Origin: Castor canadensis
Taxonomy: Eukaryota > Chordata > Mammalia > Rodentia > Castoridae
Direction: 5' to 3'
NCBI RefSeq assembly: GCF_047511655.1
Contig: NC_133397.1
Coordinates: forward strand, 41,368,001 to 41,432,000
Length of the DNA stretch: 64,000 nt
The notes beneath the pieces were generated by a model. The model saw only the letters and a program-made list of their open reading frames with translations. It was not told the origin of the DNA and searched no databases. Position 1 is the stretch's first letter. Each line of letters starts with the position of its first letter. The position numbers and the translations under genes are program-made. Below, in pieces: positions 31,283 to 42,850 of the stretch.

Positions 31283-31318
31283 CTATTAAAATGATTTATT
31301 TGCTCTACAAAAGATTTG

Positions 31319-31553
31319 TACCAGGCACCAGTGGCTCAGGCCTGTAATCCTAGCTACTCAGGAGGCAAAGATCAGGAGGATTGCAGTTCAAAGCCAGCCA
31401 GGGCAAATACTTCAGGAGACCTATTAGAAAACAGGTCTGGCAAAGTGGCTCAACTGGTAAAGCTTAGGAAGCTCTAAGCTAGTCTTCCTAGGAAGACTAG
31501 CAAGTGTGAAGCCCTGGGTTCAAACTCCGGTACTGCCAAAAAAAAAAAAATTT
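31319..31553 (+). repeat. Dimeric SINE with a palindromic insert
   Basis: The B1-like half (CAGGCACCAGTGGCTCAGGC) joins an ID half whose A-box region is interrupted by about 35 extra bases, including a 24-bp perfect palindrome (31478-31501). It ends GGTTCAAACTCCGGTACTGC with an A12 tail. Confidence 0.9.
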
Positions 31554-31599
31554 GCAATCAGGATTCTTTATAGGCAAACCTCTACCTATACATGGACAT

Positions 31600-31712
31600 A
31601 AGGCTGGAGATGTGACTCAAGAGGTAGAACGTCTGCCTAGCAGGTGTGAAGCCCTGAGTTCAAACCCCAGTACCACAAAGAAAAGTATATACATGTGTGT
31701 GTGTGTGTGTTG
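31600..31712 (+). repeat. ID-type SINE with (GT)n
   Basis: GGCTGGAGATGTGACTCAAG to TTCAAACCCCAGTACCAC, then an A-rich tail grading into a GT run. Confidence 0.9.
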
Positions 31713-32289
31713 AATACCATAAACTTTAACCATCTTATATGTTATAAGAGAGGGTCTCTTTAGAGAGCCAGAAAGATTGTGAAGACACAATCTTCATGTT
31801 ATTTCCAGCTTTCATACATATTCTTTAATTTTCCCCTTTCCATTCAAGCACACAATATACTGCCTTAAGTTGAATAAACATTAGATTGAAGCTAAAAATG
31901 TATTGCTTTCATTCCTGAAAATTTCCTTCTTTTTTCTATTATAGTGATTTTGAGACCTTTGTTTCCCATCACTCTTTTTTTTTCTATAGCACTTATTTTC
32001 ATAAAATAAGAGCAAAATGCAAAAGAAATGTTTAAACAATTGCAAAGAGATTCTGCCAGAACTGAGTCATTGATAAGATATCAGTGCATGAAGAAATGCA
32101 AATTCTCATTAATCTGCTAAGGAAGGAAGGTTTGAATACAATCTACAGTGCAGATGATTTTGAAGTACCAGTACAGAAGGTTTCAAAAGGTAGGTTTTAT
32201 CCATCTATATATGAATATAATCTAATGCCCTGTACAAGTACACTGTTGAATGTTAGGGGAGCATGGTGATAGAGAAAGAGTAAGTATGG
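31713..32289. other. AT-rich sequence
   Basis: No gene is seen. It may be partly the 5' side of the L1 fragment that follows. Confidence 0.45.
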
Positions 32290-32682
32290 AGAGGTGGGGG
32301 TTAATTTGATAAAAGCACAATACATACAAGCCTGAAGCACCAAGGCAAAACCCCTTTGGACTATCAATATACACTTAATTTATAACAATGATGGGCAGGA
32401 GGGAAAAATAAATCTTTTTGGAGAGGGTGGGTAGCAGTGGGAGGGGGTGGGCACAAAGAAAGGGGGAATGAGAGTATATATATATGGTGGATGTGTTTTG
32501 TATCCACATATGAAAATAGAAGAATGAAACCTGTTGACATTGTTCTAAGAAGAGGGCAGGGGGGAGGGAGAGAATGATGGAAGGGGTAAATCTTAGATAT
32601 ATTGTAAACACATATGAAACTAGCACAGTGTATCGCCCTGTACAACTGTTGTATGCTAATAAAATCATTTTAAAAAGGTAGA
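32290..32682 (+). repeat. L1 3' end
   Basis: A G-rich polypurine UTR (GGAGAGGGTGGGTAGCAGTG, GGAAGGGGTAAATCTTAG) is followed by TACAACTGTTGTATGCTAAT and AAAATCATTTTAAAAA. It ends like rodent L1 copies that carry AATAAA right before the tail. Confidence 0.82.
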
Positions 32683-32814
32683 GTGTACAGAAGTTGAATG
32701 TCCCAAAGTCAAGGACAGCTTAAATATACTAAACCACAGAAGTATTTAAGAGTAACCACTTGATAAATGTGACAGAGTGTTAAGGAGTTATTGTTATAAG
32801 AGATTTGTGCAGGA

Positions 32815-33290
32815 ACCCGAAAAACTCCACTCAACCTTGTTAGCTTAAGTGTTTAGCTGAGGGAGGGTCAACAGTCCAAGTTCTTGTCTCACAAAGCCAA
32901 ACAATGAACTTCAGGGACCACACGAGAGTACGTAAATTGAGAGAGTTTATTGAGCTAGAAAGGTAGCAAAGAGTAGAGCTCCCAGAGTGGAAGGAGTCCC
33001 AAGAGAGGGTGCCAGAGAAGTGACATGGTCTGAGATTTTTACCCATTTTCTCCAGGGCATCTCTATGCTAATTAAGTATGCAGAAAGCAGCATTCTGGTT
33101 GGCTGTGCCTGCAACATTATGATTGGTCGTGTTCTAATCCTCATCATGCCCTCATTCTGTTCCATCCTGCTTTTCCTTCTTTCTACCCTTTAAGGTCCCA
33201 GGAAGGTCATGATGGAAGTTTCCAGAGGATCTTTTATCCTGGCTATGCTGTCTAATTTCAGCTAACTGCCTAGCCTACTTGTTCATTGTG
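32815..33290 (-). repeat. LTR, minus strand (copy 2 of a pair)
   Basis: GAGAGAGTTTATTGAGCTAG gives AATAAA on the minus strand. Long runs match copy 1 at 29990-30385: TCTATGCTAATTA, AGCAGCATTCTGGTTGGCTG, CTAACTGCCTAGCCTACTTG. Confidence 0.78.
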
Positions 33291-33384
33291 ACAAAGTGGA
33301 TTATGTAAAGAATTAAGATGTATCTTCCACTAAACATTCATTAATAATGAGAAAAATACATGTCTGAAATTACAGCATAGTTAA
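33291..33384. other. AT-rich spacer
   Basis: Nothing recognised. Confidence 0.5.
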
Positions 33385-33432
33385 GTGCAGGACCCTGAAA
33401 CTAGTAAGTGCTCAATAAATATTTGAATTAAC
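33385..33432 (+). repeat. L2/MIR tail fragment
   Basis: AGTAAGTGCTCAATAAATAT TTG matches the widespread end motif of old mammalian LINE2/MIR elements. Confidence 0.6.
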
Positions 33433-33879
33433 TGATTTGCACCAAAGAAAGATTATTTAGTCTACCTAGAACTTTTGAGGAATTTGACGTGATGTCCAGT
33501 CCATTGTAAAGTGCTTCTACACTGTATAGATGGAAGGATTCAGAACATGATGCCCCTAGGTGTTGAGGCAGGCCAGTGACAGGGAAAGTAACCCACCGTG
33601 GGACTCTACCTTCTTCAACAAAAGGTCACTCCAAGCTGAATTCCTCCTCCCCACTGGTACCATCCTTGAACATCTCCTCAGTTATAAATTCGTTTTTAAT
33701 TCCCTTTGCAGAGGTAAGTTTCCCAAAAGACAAAGGAATTTTTTTCCATTCAGACCAGAAAATGGCACATGCTCAGTAAAGGGGGACCTGTTCTCAATTT
33801 GACCTCTCAGGTAAAGTCTTCTACTATGACCTTATGAATGTTAGTTGCATCTCTCATATCTATAATTAAAGACCTTGCC
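33433..33879. other. Unique sequence
   Basis: Overlapping short frames here have no recognised content. Confidence 0.45.
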
Positions 33880-34330
33880 AATCAAATCTGTCAATCACCC
33901 TAGCCTCTCCTGCAAAGACTGCCCAGATTTTTTCCCACCATTTGCCCTTGCAACTTATAAATTGCCCTTTGAATGAAGATAGGCACTTCTGTGCCATCTG
34001 GCCAGGGCTCACTGCTATCTCCCCAAGGAGTGTCACTGAAACTGGAACCAGTACTAGGCCCCCCAAAGCAAGCCATAAAACCCAGAATGGTGGCTCTCGC
34101 CTTTCTTACTTTTTCCTTGAAAACCTTCATTCTAAGGGATCCTGCCCCAAGCCTGGGACAGGTCTTGCTGGCTTTCCCTCAGTCTATGACCATTAGGTTA
34201 TTCCCTCTTATTCAGTCACTTCTACCCTGTCAATCATTCTTCGTTGAACCCTAGCATAAAAATAAAGTTTTCCTTCCATCATTAGATCCTCATTTCTGAA
34301 GGCTCTTGGGTTACATAAAGCTTTGACTCA
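33880..34330 (+). repeat. Possible LTR
   Basis: The region is C/T-rich with AGCCATAAAACCCAG, a TATA-like candidate, and a CATAAAAATAAAGTTTTCCT polyadenylation region followed by a short tail. This layout suits a class I LTR, but no second copy is present to prove it. Confidence 0.4.
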
Positions 34331-35549
34331 ACTTATGAGGCTGTTGCACTTTTCTCTTGCTAAACTGCTTTGGTTATGATAGTGCTGGATGAGACGGTTA
34401 TAAGTGAGGAAAGGCATCTCACCCTTCCACCCCTACTTGAGTGTGAGAAGACAGCCCTCCCTCTCACCATAATAAAAGAAAGTCAAGTCTTCCTTGTTGA
34501 CCATTATTTTTACTGTTTTTTATTGGCTTTTTCAAAACACTGATTAACTTGAAGGATTTTTGTGTTACCAAACAAATACTCCCAAACAACTTCTGCAGGA
34601 TCAGTCCCTTTGCAGAGAAGATTTATACTGGCAAGAAGTTACGTTGTCAGCTGCAGGCACTGACATCAGAAGCGGCAGTAGTTCATACTCCCATAGTGTG
34701 ACAGCATGTTCACTCCCCTCTCCCCCTTATTCAGAGTGGCACTGAGCTGCTGCTTCTCAAGTAATTAAACAAATTCATATGCTAATGAATAGAAATTGGG
34801 CTGGGATAAAGGAAAGTGGGACAGGCATTTACAGTTTTTCTGGCTTTTTTTGTCTGTTGGATTTTTTTTGGGGGGGTAGGTTTTTATAGGGGAAAAAAGA
34901 AAAGGAAGAGAACCCATTCTCGGCTACCTAAATCTAGAAAAAATACGGAAAAGCAAACTGGCAGCTGAATGGATCCTGTCCTCAGGAGGATATGGAAAGA
35001 GGACATTTCATCTGGAGTTGGCCACTTGCAGGACAGGAAAGACCCACTCCTCTCGTTAGGAAGATGTGGTCATGAAGTCTAAGGATGGAATTCTTCACTT
35101 TACAAAAGGATTTTCATTGGATTTTTATGTAATGGGGAGGTTCCTGTAAAATAAAGGGGCTGAGCCCAAAGTCCTCAGAAGTTGAAACAGGTTTACTAGG
35201 TATTCTGTATTGACCTGTATTTGAAGGTTGTTAAAAGTTTCAGGAACCCACCCAGTACATAAAGTAAGATGCCTTGACTTTCATTTTGAGAGTCTGGTAA
35301 GAACACTGGAGAGAAAACAGAAAGAGTGCCTCAGACAGTAGGTCCCAAATTTCCTGGAATCACCATCAGGTCACTGCTCTAGAAATTTCTAGCAGTATTT
35401 GGGCCTCATCTTGTGGCTATACTGTGAATAATTTGACTCACTAGTGTCTTAAATTTTCTGAATGAAGTTTCAACATAGTGTCAAGTCTTTCTTAGCCCAT
35501 TAGGCTAATGTAGTGGTAATAATAATGTTCACGATGACAATGACAATGA
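34331..35549. other. Repeat-free stretch
   Basis: No gene is seen. The part 34740-34830 contains AAGTAATTAAACAAATTC and ATATGCTAATGAATAG, a cluster of homeodomain/POU-like motifs that might be a conserved non-coding element. Confidence 0.45.
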
Positions 35550-35815
35550 CAATAATAAAGACTTACTGAAGATTTACCTTATGCCAAGCACCGTTCTAAG
35601 CATTTTATAAGCATATTTCCTTAGTCCTGACAAGAACTCTGTGAGGCAAATGCAATAAAGTAAATAAATAAGGGAGTGAGTAAAATCCAATTGTACTAAT
35701 GAGGAGTTGAGACTTGGAAATATTAATGACATTACTTACTTGGGGTTATATAGCTAATCAGTGGTGAAGTAGCATTCAAAACCAGAACCTGCTCTTTGGA
35801 CCCCATCTCTCCTGT
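35550..35815 (+). repeat. MIR SINE, nearly full length
   Basis: TTATGCCAAGCACCGTTCTA, AGCATTTTATAAGCATATTT, CTCTGTGAGGCAAATGC and TATATAGCTAATCAGTGGTG follow MIR order from body to 3' end. Confidence 0.88.
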
Positions 35816-36685
35816 GTGGAAGAATTACCTTCCTGTCCATCTTTCTTGAGCTCATACTTCCTGTCCCCCTTTAAAAGGAAAAGATAGAAGGAAGTAAAGT
35901 GAATCATTTCCCACCTTGCAGGACCAACCTCTATCTATGTCTGAAGACTTTCCTCTGTTTTGTTTTCTCACTGGTATCCCAGGGGCCATTTTCCCTCCTT
36001 GAAGCCAAACAGAAGTAGAACCAAAACCTCACAGGTGCTGTTGGTCAACGTGGAGAAATAAAAATTGGGACACCTGTTTAACACAGAGGGGAGTTCTGCT
36101 CCCACAGACTGGGAGTGGACAGGGGTTGGAGGGGATCCTTAGGAAATGTGGAGGTGCACTCCAAGAGCCTGTCTGTGGAGAAGCCAAGTTCCAGGCTCTG
36201 CTCTTAGCACTCAGGTCCCTGTCCATCACCTGTGGCTGTGTCACAGACACTCAATAGTCCTCTCTCCAAAGTGAAGGATGTGGACACTTGCATGGATTGT
36301 GTGTATCAAATGAAAACCTGGCCCTGACCAAGGTGAATGTGAATAAAACCAGGTGAGAATTTTCCTGAGGGAAGGCAGTTGTAAATATGCATCATTTTAT
36401 AGAGGCAAAGCCAAAACAGTAAAAGCAATTCCTTTTAATAAAGCTATGTCTGATTGAAAAATACTACAGAAGACCAGGCAAAGCCAGATTTAACATTTTT
36501 TCAACCAGAAATAACTAAAATCATAAAACATACCCTAAAGAAAGAAAGAGGTGAAAATATTTCCAAAGACTGAAGATCATGATGTCAATGGTGAAGCCTT
36601 TGGGCCCCTGGCAGTTTGATTCTTCTGAGCAAGGAGAAAGGAGGTCCTGTTGTTGCCGGTGCTAAAGGCTGGGGAGGTCTCAAAC
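35816..36685. other. Unique sequence
   Basis: No gene or clear repeat is seen. Confidence 0.5.
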
Positions 36686-37345
36686 ATAGAGAGATCAGAC
36701 TGAGACCTGTGCGTAGGTTCTTGTCACCCTCGGAGAAAGAATTCAGAGATGAGACAAAGTAAGGAATTGGAAAGAATTTGTATTCTAGGGCAAGAGTAGA
36801 AACTCAGGGAGTGTGGACTTCTCAATGACATAGGAGTTAGGCAGGAATTTAAGAAGCTGATGTCTGAGAATAATGGCTTGGATGTTGATAAGGAATCACA
36901 TTCTAGACTGCTGGTGTTAATGAATGACTTGTAACATACATCAGGGTCTTGCTAAACTACAGCCCACACAGCCTAAGACCAACAACTTCCCACCCCACCT
37001 GTGGGAGGAATTGATAATGCATAACTCAGTCTCCAGGAATTGATAACATAATCCAGTTTTCTGGGACTAGCCACCCCCATGTCCAAAGATCCCAGTAAAA
37101 GCTTGAGATCTTGAGCCTCCCCCTCATCCCAGGCATGTTTCTAATGCCCACACTCCAAGTACTTGGTGTGTACTTCCTTCTCTTTCTTTCCCTACTGCTT
37201 GATGCTCTGGGTTACTTGCCTAATAAAATCTTTGCCCACTTTCTACTTTGTGAATTCTTTCTTGAAATTCTTCAACACATTCAAGTGCCTCGGGTTGGGT
37301 ATGGGTAATGAGTCAAGGATTTCCCCCTACTGAAAACCTCAACCC
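36686..37345 (+). repeat. LTR (copy 1 of a direct pair)
   Basis: It shows GTTAGGCAGGAATTTAAGAA, CTGAGAATAATGGCTTGGAT, a promoter-like GATCCCAGTAAAAGCTTGAG and CCTAATAAAATCTTTGCCCA (polyadenylation). It matches the shorter copy at 37685-38005, including GGTAATGAGT and the AAAACCTC-to-GGTGAC stretch beyond. Confidence 0.78.
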
Positions 37346-37684
37346 CACTCAGGTGACAGAGCACTCTCCCAAAGTCACCTACACAATGGCACCACAGTGG
37401 CAACCCACAACAAAGCCCAGCAAACATTGGGCTTCAAAGTTTCCCTTCAAATAATGGCACACCAGGGCTTTCCACCAATAACACAAGATGAGTCACATCA
37501 ACAATTGTTGATTGTGCCATCATGTCATTCTATTCCACCATCTCTGTCTCAGCCATTACCCGTAATAGGCATCAAGGAGAAAAGGTGAACCCATAGGTAG
37601 GGCCAATGCCCCTGCTCAACAGGAAGTAGTTTCCAAAGAAAGAAATCTATGGCTCTCCTCCTTAAAAGAATATGAAAGTCCACT
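37346..37684 (+). other. Sequence between two LTR copies
   Basis: The 63-codon frame at 37397-37588 has no motif I recognise. If the LTRs are one element, this is a tiny internal remnant. Confidence 0.4.
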
Positions 37685-38005
37685 TTGAGAGGCGTTAGGC
37701 AGGAAGTCAGGAAAGCTGATGACTGAGAATAATGGTTTGGATGTTGATTAAAAAAAAAATCACATCCTGGCCTGTTGACATTAACAAAATGACTTATGAC
37801 ATCTAGCAAAGTCTTGCTGACCTACAGCCCTCATTTTATGACTTGCCTAGTAAAATCTTTGCCAGCCTTCTATCTTGTGAATCATCTTGAAAGTCTTTTC
37901 ACTGATACATTCAAGAACCACAGAAACCAGGTACCTGGTAATGAGTTGAGGTTTTGTTTGCTTGCTTGTTTTCTCTATCAAAAACCTCCTTGACCTTTCT
38001 CTGGT
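37685..38005 (+). repeat. LTR (copy 2 of a direct pair), deleted
   Basis: GAGGCGTTAGGCAGGAAGTC, CTGAGAATAATGGTTTGGAT and CCTAGTAAAATCTTTGCCAG match copy 1. About 250 bp of the middle (after CTACAGCCC) is missing. Confidence 0.76.
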
Positions 38006-39799
38006 GACCTCAAGAGATTATTGCTCCCCACAGGATTTTAAATAGTACATCTAATGGGCAAACTTTGAGGGGAAGATTATTCATGAGTTAAGGTGAGAAA
38101 AGGTAAGGAATTTTAGGAATGGATCAGGATTTTTCCAGAATATGGTTTACTCCCTTTTTCTGTCTTTAAGTGGGGTTTTTAGATGTGTTTTGGCAATCAC
38201 CAATTTTGCACCATTATAAGGAAGAAAAGGATAGTTAGCAGTTGTCTCTCTCTGCCATGTTGGTCCCAGCTAGTTTGGGTGGTCTCGTTTTCACTGTTTG
38301 AGCCATCATGTGATGTCCTGCTGCAGTACAGTTGCCCATCCCCTGGCCACCATGCAGTTTGCATCTTTGTTCCTCTGTGGCTATCTAGCCTACCTCACTG
38401 TCACTGCTGAGGAAAATGGTACCCAAGCCAGACCCTCAGGCAACCACGTGAAGCTTCCCACCGGCAGAGCCCTACCTGGTCATTAGTAAGGAGACTGCCT
38501 TGTAAATGTGGGGTGGCTTCAGTGCCTTTGAGGATGTCTTTTGAACACAGAAAACATTACCACTTATTTTTTAAATATTATTATTCAAGTTGCTAAAGTC
38601 ACAAAATAAAAACCTAGTTATTAAAATTTAAATTTGGATTACCGATTATAATATACATGTAGTACTCCAGCAAAATTTTAATAATCTCTCTGAAATGGCC
38701 TTTGATTATGTTTTATATTATTTACAGACTTTGTAAATTAAATCCCTTTAAATATTTCAAATGCGTTTATACATTTAATAGATTCTATTTCCTTTGAAGA
38801 GATAAAATTCTCTGACTAATAAATAGACTCCCAAGACTTTGAGTCTTATAAATTTAATAATAAATTACACTTATGAGCATAGAGAATCTTTTCTTCTTTT
38901 GATTGTTCCAATACTGTTAACAGTGAAACTTGGCCCTGAAATCACTAGTCTAGATAATCCCTCAATTATACATTTTTCCTTAGATCATAAGTCCTAATTC
39001 TTACACACGATTAGTATAGGTTATTTATATTTTCATTTGATATATTTTTTACCTATCCATAATTATAAAGGTCTATTTTAACCTACTAAGGAAACAAATA
39101 TTTCAACCTAAACCATTTTGGTCTTTTTTTCCCAGCAAATCTTGGCAAAGTTATTCATAGAGTACAGATATTCACTGAGATTTGAAGGCTGGAGCTGTAG
39201 GCTCTGGGGTAGGTTTTCTCTGACCCCTCTTGCTATTTGGAGCCTCTTTGAAGTCTTCTAGAACTTCGAGATTGGTGTAGTCCAGTTACATGCTAGCTGG
39301 TTCCAGTCTATCTAGGATGTCTATTGCATTTTGGGTGTCGTTAGTCTTTAGACTTTTGAATGTCTTCAGGCAAGTCTAAAGACTTTCAGACTTCATGGGA
39401 TTCTTTTCCTGTGTTTCTTATTTGATGGAGCCACACCTTATTAGACAATAAAATAATATCAGATTGAACTTTAGCTTTATCTAAAGGCTTGGTCTGATGG
39501 TGTGGTTACTACTTACAAGGATATTCTACTGATCACATGTAAGAAAAAAAACTAATGTCCAGAGGACAATATTACAAGAACACAAGTGAAATTAGAATCT
39601 TTAGTGTACGTTAGGTAATGGTATTGTACCAATGTTAAATTTCTTTAATTTAATACTTTTACTGTGCTTATCTGAAAGAATGTCCTTGTTCTTAGGAAGT
39701 GCACATCAAAGCATTCAAAGGCCAAAAAGCATATGTCTAACTCTCAAATAATTCAGGAAAAAATGGATTCATGTATATGGAGGAACATCCCCCATTTAT
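38006..39799. other. Repeat-poor stretch
   Basis: About 1.8 kb without recognised repeats, very AT-rich from 38560 to 39120. It holds no gene that I can name. A 44-codon frame with a strong start context at 38352 is described in the findings. Confidence 0.5.
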
Positions 39800-40112
39800 G
39801 GAGACATGGTGGGAACAAAATACCAAGAGCCAGGCAGAATAAGGAGGGACCAAGTTCAGGAGATGTTCCTGTGGGAGCAAAATTCAAATTATGATCCAAG
39901 GAAAAGACAACCAATCAGTAAGGTCCACAAAAAGGGAGACAGCCTATCAAAAGTGGTCTTACCTGAGGTTTAAAACCTGTTCTCAGCCCTATCTCTGCAC
40001 TATGCTTCTTTGCATAGCTGGCCACTATTCTATCCTCTTTCAATGGCACCCTAATAAATCTTTGCTTTTCTCCTTCTCTCCATGTTAATAAATACTTTTA
40101 CCAACCCAGGGC
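39800..40112 (+). repeat. Solo LTR, probable
   Basis: AAGTGGTCTTACCTGAGG, GGTTTAAAACCTGTTCTC, then CACCCTAATAAATCTTTGCT. It has the size and promoter-to-polyadenylation layout of a class I LTR. No partner copy is found in the window. Confidence 0.6.
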
Positions 40113-40169
40113 TCCCCAAATCCATGACAATATGGACAGAGTATGACAAGTACTCAGAAACTGATTCTG

Positions 40170-40335
40170 ATGCTGGGTGTAATGGTGTGTGTCTATAATC
40201 CCAGCACTCAGGAGGCTGAGGTAGAAGGATTGAAAGCCCAAGGCCTGAACTATATAATGAGACCCTCTCTCAAAAACCAAAACCAAAACCAAACCAAACC
40301 ACAAACCAAACTCAAAAACATAACAAAACAAAGAA
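40170..40335 (+). repeat. B1-like SINE
   Basis: CTGGGTGTAATGGTGTGTGT, CTATAATCCCAGCACTCAGG, then ATGAGACCCTCTCTC and a (CCAAAA)n tail. Confidence 0.88.
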
Positions 40336-40439
40336 AAAGACATCGCTTTTGCTAAGCACTGACTCCTTACTTGGGCTCACAAATTAACCGAAAGCAGGAG
40401 AAAAATTTGACATCCTTGCCTCCGTTTTGCACCTGTCTC

Positions 40440-40975
40440 CTTTACTCTGAGTTTCTCTGTCTCCTGTAATCACTTTGGTTTCCAGGAAGGACAGGACTGA
40501 TCTATAACATCTTTATAATAAGTGACTGAAATTACCCCTAAAGAAAGGAACAGCAGAACAGCAGAGCCTTGGTAGAATGGATCACCCCCTAGACAACAAT
40601 GGCTTTTGTATGACCAGGCAATGCCTGCCATCCTGAAATAGTAATAATCAGCAAGGTCACACTTTGCAAGGGACTGTTTAATAATTATGTATAAATCCCC
40701 CCGCTGACCAATTCTTCCTCTGTTTAACCTAAAGCTCAAGTCTGTACCCTGAAGATGCACTGAATGATTACTTTGCCTTTTCCTGCGGTATGCCCATGCC
40801 ATGTAATAAATGTCCCTCCTCTGCCCTTCACCACTACTTGTCTCTTTATTTGGTGCATTGGAAGTGGCCAGACTTGACATGTGGAACCCTTGGTGTTTGG
40901 GCCTTTGGCCTAGAACTCCAGTTACAAAAGTGATGAAGCAACGTGGCAAATGTTTATAGTTGTTCAATTTATGCA
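40440..40975 (+). repeat. LTR followed by a tRNA-Gly-like primer site
   Basis: The LTR part shows GTAATAAATGTCCCTCCTCT (polyadenylation) and ends near 40848. It is followed by TGGTGCATTGGAAGTGG at 40851, whose first 11 bases equal the complement of the tRNA-Gly 3' end (TGGTGCATTGGCCGGGAA). About 120 bases of leader follow. The 168-codon minus-strand frame over this region is antisense to the LTR. Confidence 0.68.
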
Positions 40976-41032
40976 ATTTATAGAACTGACGTAGAGGGTA
41001 AGAGCTAATTTTTATTGGATTTTCTCCCCTAC

Positions 41033-41250
41033 CTTTTTTTGGTAGGACTGGGGTTTGAACTCAGGGTTTCCAGCTTGCAAACCAGGCACTCTTCTAATTG
41101 AGCCATGCTTCCAGTCTGTTTTGCTCTAGTTATTTTGGAGATGGGGTCTTACAAACTACTTGCCTGGTCTGGCCTCCAACTACAATCCTCCTGATCTCAG
41201 CCTCCCATGTAGCTAGGATCATAGGTGCAAGCCATCAGCTCCTGGCTGGA
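41033..41250 (-). repeat. Dimeric SINE
   Basis: GGTAGGACTGGGGTTTGAAC to GGTGCAAGCCATCAGCTCC. Confidence 0.91.
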
Positions 41251-41384
41251 TTTTCCCCTTTTATTTTAAAGATAACTGTCTTTAGTAGCCTAAGTCAGGC
41301 AAAAGCATTTGGATGAAGCATTAACTCTGTCACTTAGACATGAAGCATCGACTAAATCCCTATGTAGAAGTTTTTAACTTTTTC

Positions 41385-41582
41385 TTCTCCATACTGGGAT
41401 TTGAATTCAGGGCCTCACTTTCCAGTCAGGCACTCTACTGCCTGAGCCGCTCTGCCAGCCCTGTTTTGTGTTGCGTATTTTCAAGATAGGGTCTTGCAAA
41501 CTATTTGCTGGGGGCTGGCTTCAAACCACTATCCTCTTGATTTCTGTCTCCTTACAGATGTAAGCCATGGGCACCAGCTCAA
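41385..41582 (-). repeat. Dimeric SINE
   Basis: CCATACTGGGATTTGAATTC (ID half), TATTTTCAAGATAGGGTCTT to GTAAGCCATGGGCACCAGC (B1-like half, with a small deletion before TTACAGATG). Confidence 0.9.
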
Positions 41583-41689
41583 ATTTTTTTTTTTAAGTCA
41601 TAATCCACATTACCAGGACTCTGCACTTACATAGGTAGCACTGTGCACTGAGAAATAAGATCAGTTTTAGAAGTAGCAGTGTTACTGGG

Positions 41690-42180
41690 GGTTGGGGTGC
41701 TTCAGATGTTCCTTGGTTCTTGGGTTGTAGATTAGGAAACAATCACGAAGAGTAGGAAGATAACAGAGTAATGTATTCACAAAGTAGAATTACACCTGGG
41801 CAGTCTGGGTGAGGACTGTCAGGGCTTGGAGTTTTATTAGGGCAGGGCTACTAGGTGGTGTGAAACTGAAGTCCTCCCTTTGTGGCCCCTCCTCAATGAC
41901 TTATCAACTGCGCAGTGGCTGCCTGGGTGTGAGAAGACATATGCCTAAGCAGTTGATCCTTTGCCCTTTCTGTTTAGCTCTGCTGGTGGAAGCTCATACA
42001 TCAGTCGTTATACCCTCAGGTTGCAGGTCTAACCTTGATATGGGGTGTGTGGTCCAGAGAGGGATACAGGGCCACTATCTTAATCATTGTAGGCTATTTG
42101 GGGTTTTACAATGGAATCCTGTAGTGGGGGTTGGGAGTGGGAGAATTTCCTTATTTTTGCTCATTCCTATACTTACGGCA
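41690..42180 (-). repeat. LTR, minus strand, probable
   Basis: GGAGTTTTATTAGGGCAGGG would be a minus-strand polyadenylation region (AATAAAA). TGTGGCCCCTCCTCAATGAC and similar GC-richer text fit a class I LTR body. The boundaries are estimates. Confidence 0.5.
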
Positions 42181-42850
42181 GGATGCTCCTGAAGTCCAGG
42201 CCCTGGGGTGTCCGCAGAGAGGCTTGCAGAGATGGCCAGCTGGACACACACTCCAGGCTGATTTCCAATAGAGAATTTACTCCTTATCCCCCAAAAGCTT
42301 CCTCCACAGGAGAAGGCGCAGGGAGGTTTGTGTGAGTGTGTAACAGTAGACGCTCCCTAGTAGAGAAGTGGCCAGTGAGACAGCAGTCCTGGAGTTTGGC
42401 AGTTGATAGCATCTGTTCTTCCACTGACTAAATTCAGACCTGCTGAGTCCACGACTGCTTAGTGACCACAATGGGGAGGAAGTCAGCCTCCAGGGCTTTC
42501 TGGACTTGTCTTTGCTTGGTATTGCTAGCAAAAGACTATTTCCCAATACTCCTTGCATCTTGGGATAGCCACACAGCTGAACTGAAGTCACTGGCTTTTG
42601 TGCAGAAATGACATTTTCCCCAAAGGAAGTTGCTGACCCTAACCTTGCCTTTTATTCCTTCACACAGAGTGGGCTGAAGATATGGGGACCATTAGTTAGC
42701 TTTGACCAAGCAGATGAGGACAATACCCAGGAGGTAGGACAACCATACAAGAGACCAAGGTGCCTGCATGACTGCCTGGAGCAGAGCCACCTACAGCCCT
42801 GGACAGCCTACAAGCTCAGACTTGCACGAAAGTGAAAATAATCCTGTCCT
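42181..42850 (+). repeat. Ancient LTR-like repeat
   Basis: GAAATGACATTTTCCCCAAA, GGAAGTTGCTGACCCTAACC, AAGATATGGGGACCATTAGT, TGACCAAGCAGATGAGGACA and ACTGCCTGGAGCAGAGCCAC follow a known mammalian-wide repeat seen widely in human DNA. The 75-codon frame at 42608-42835 lies wholly within it. Confidence 0.6.

Noticed and set aside
40470..40976. 168-codon minus-strand open frame, the longest in the window
   Set aside because: It is antisense to a probable LTR with a polyadenylation signal and primer-site-like end on the plus strand. It shows no domain and has no splice or promoter context.
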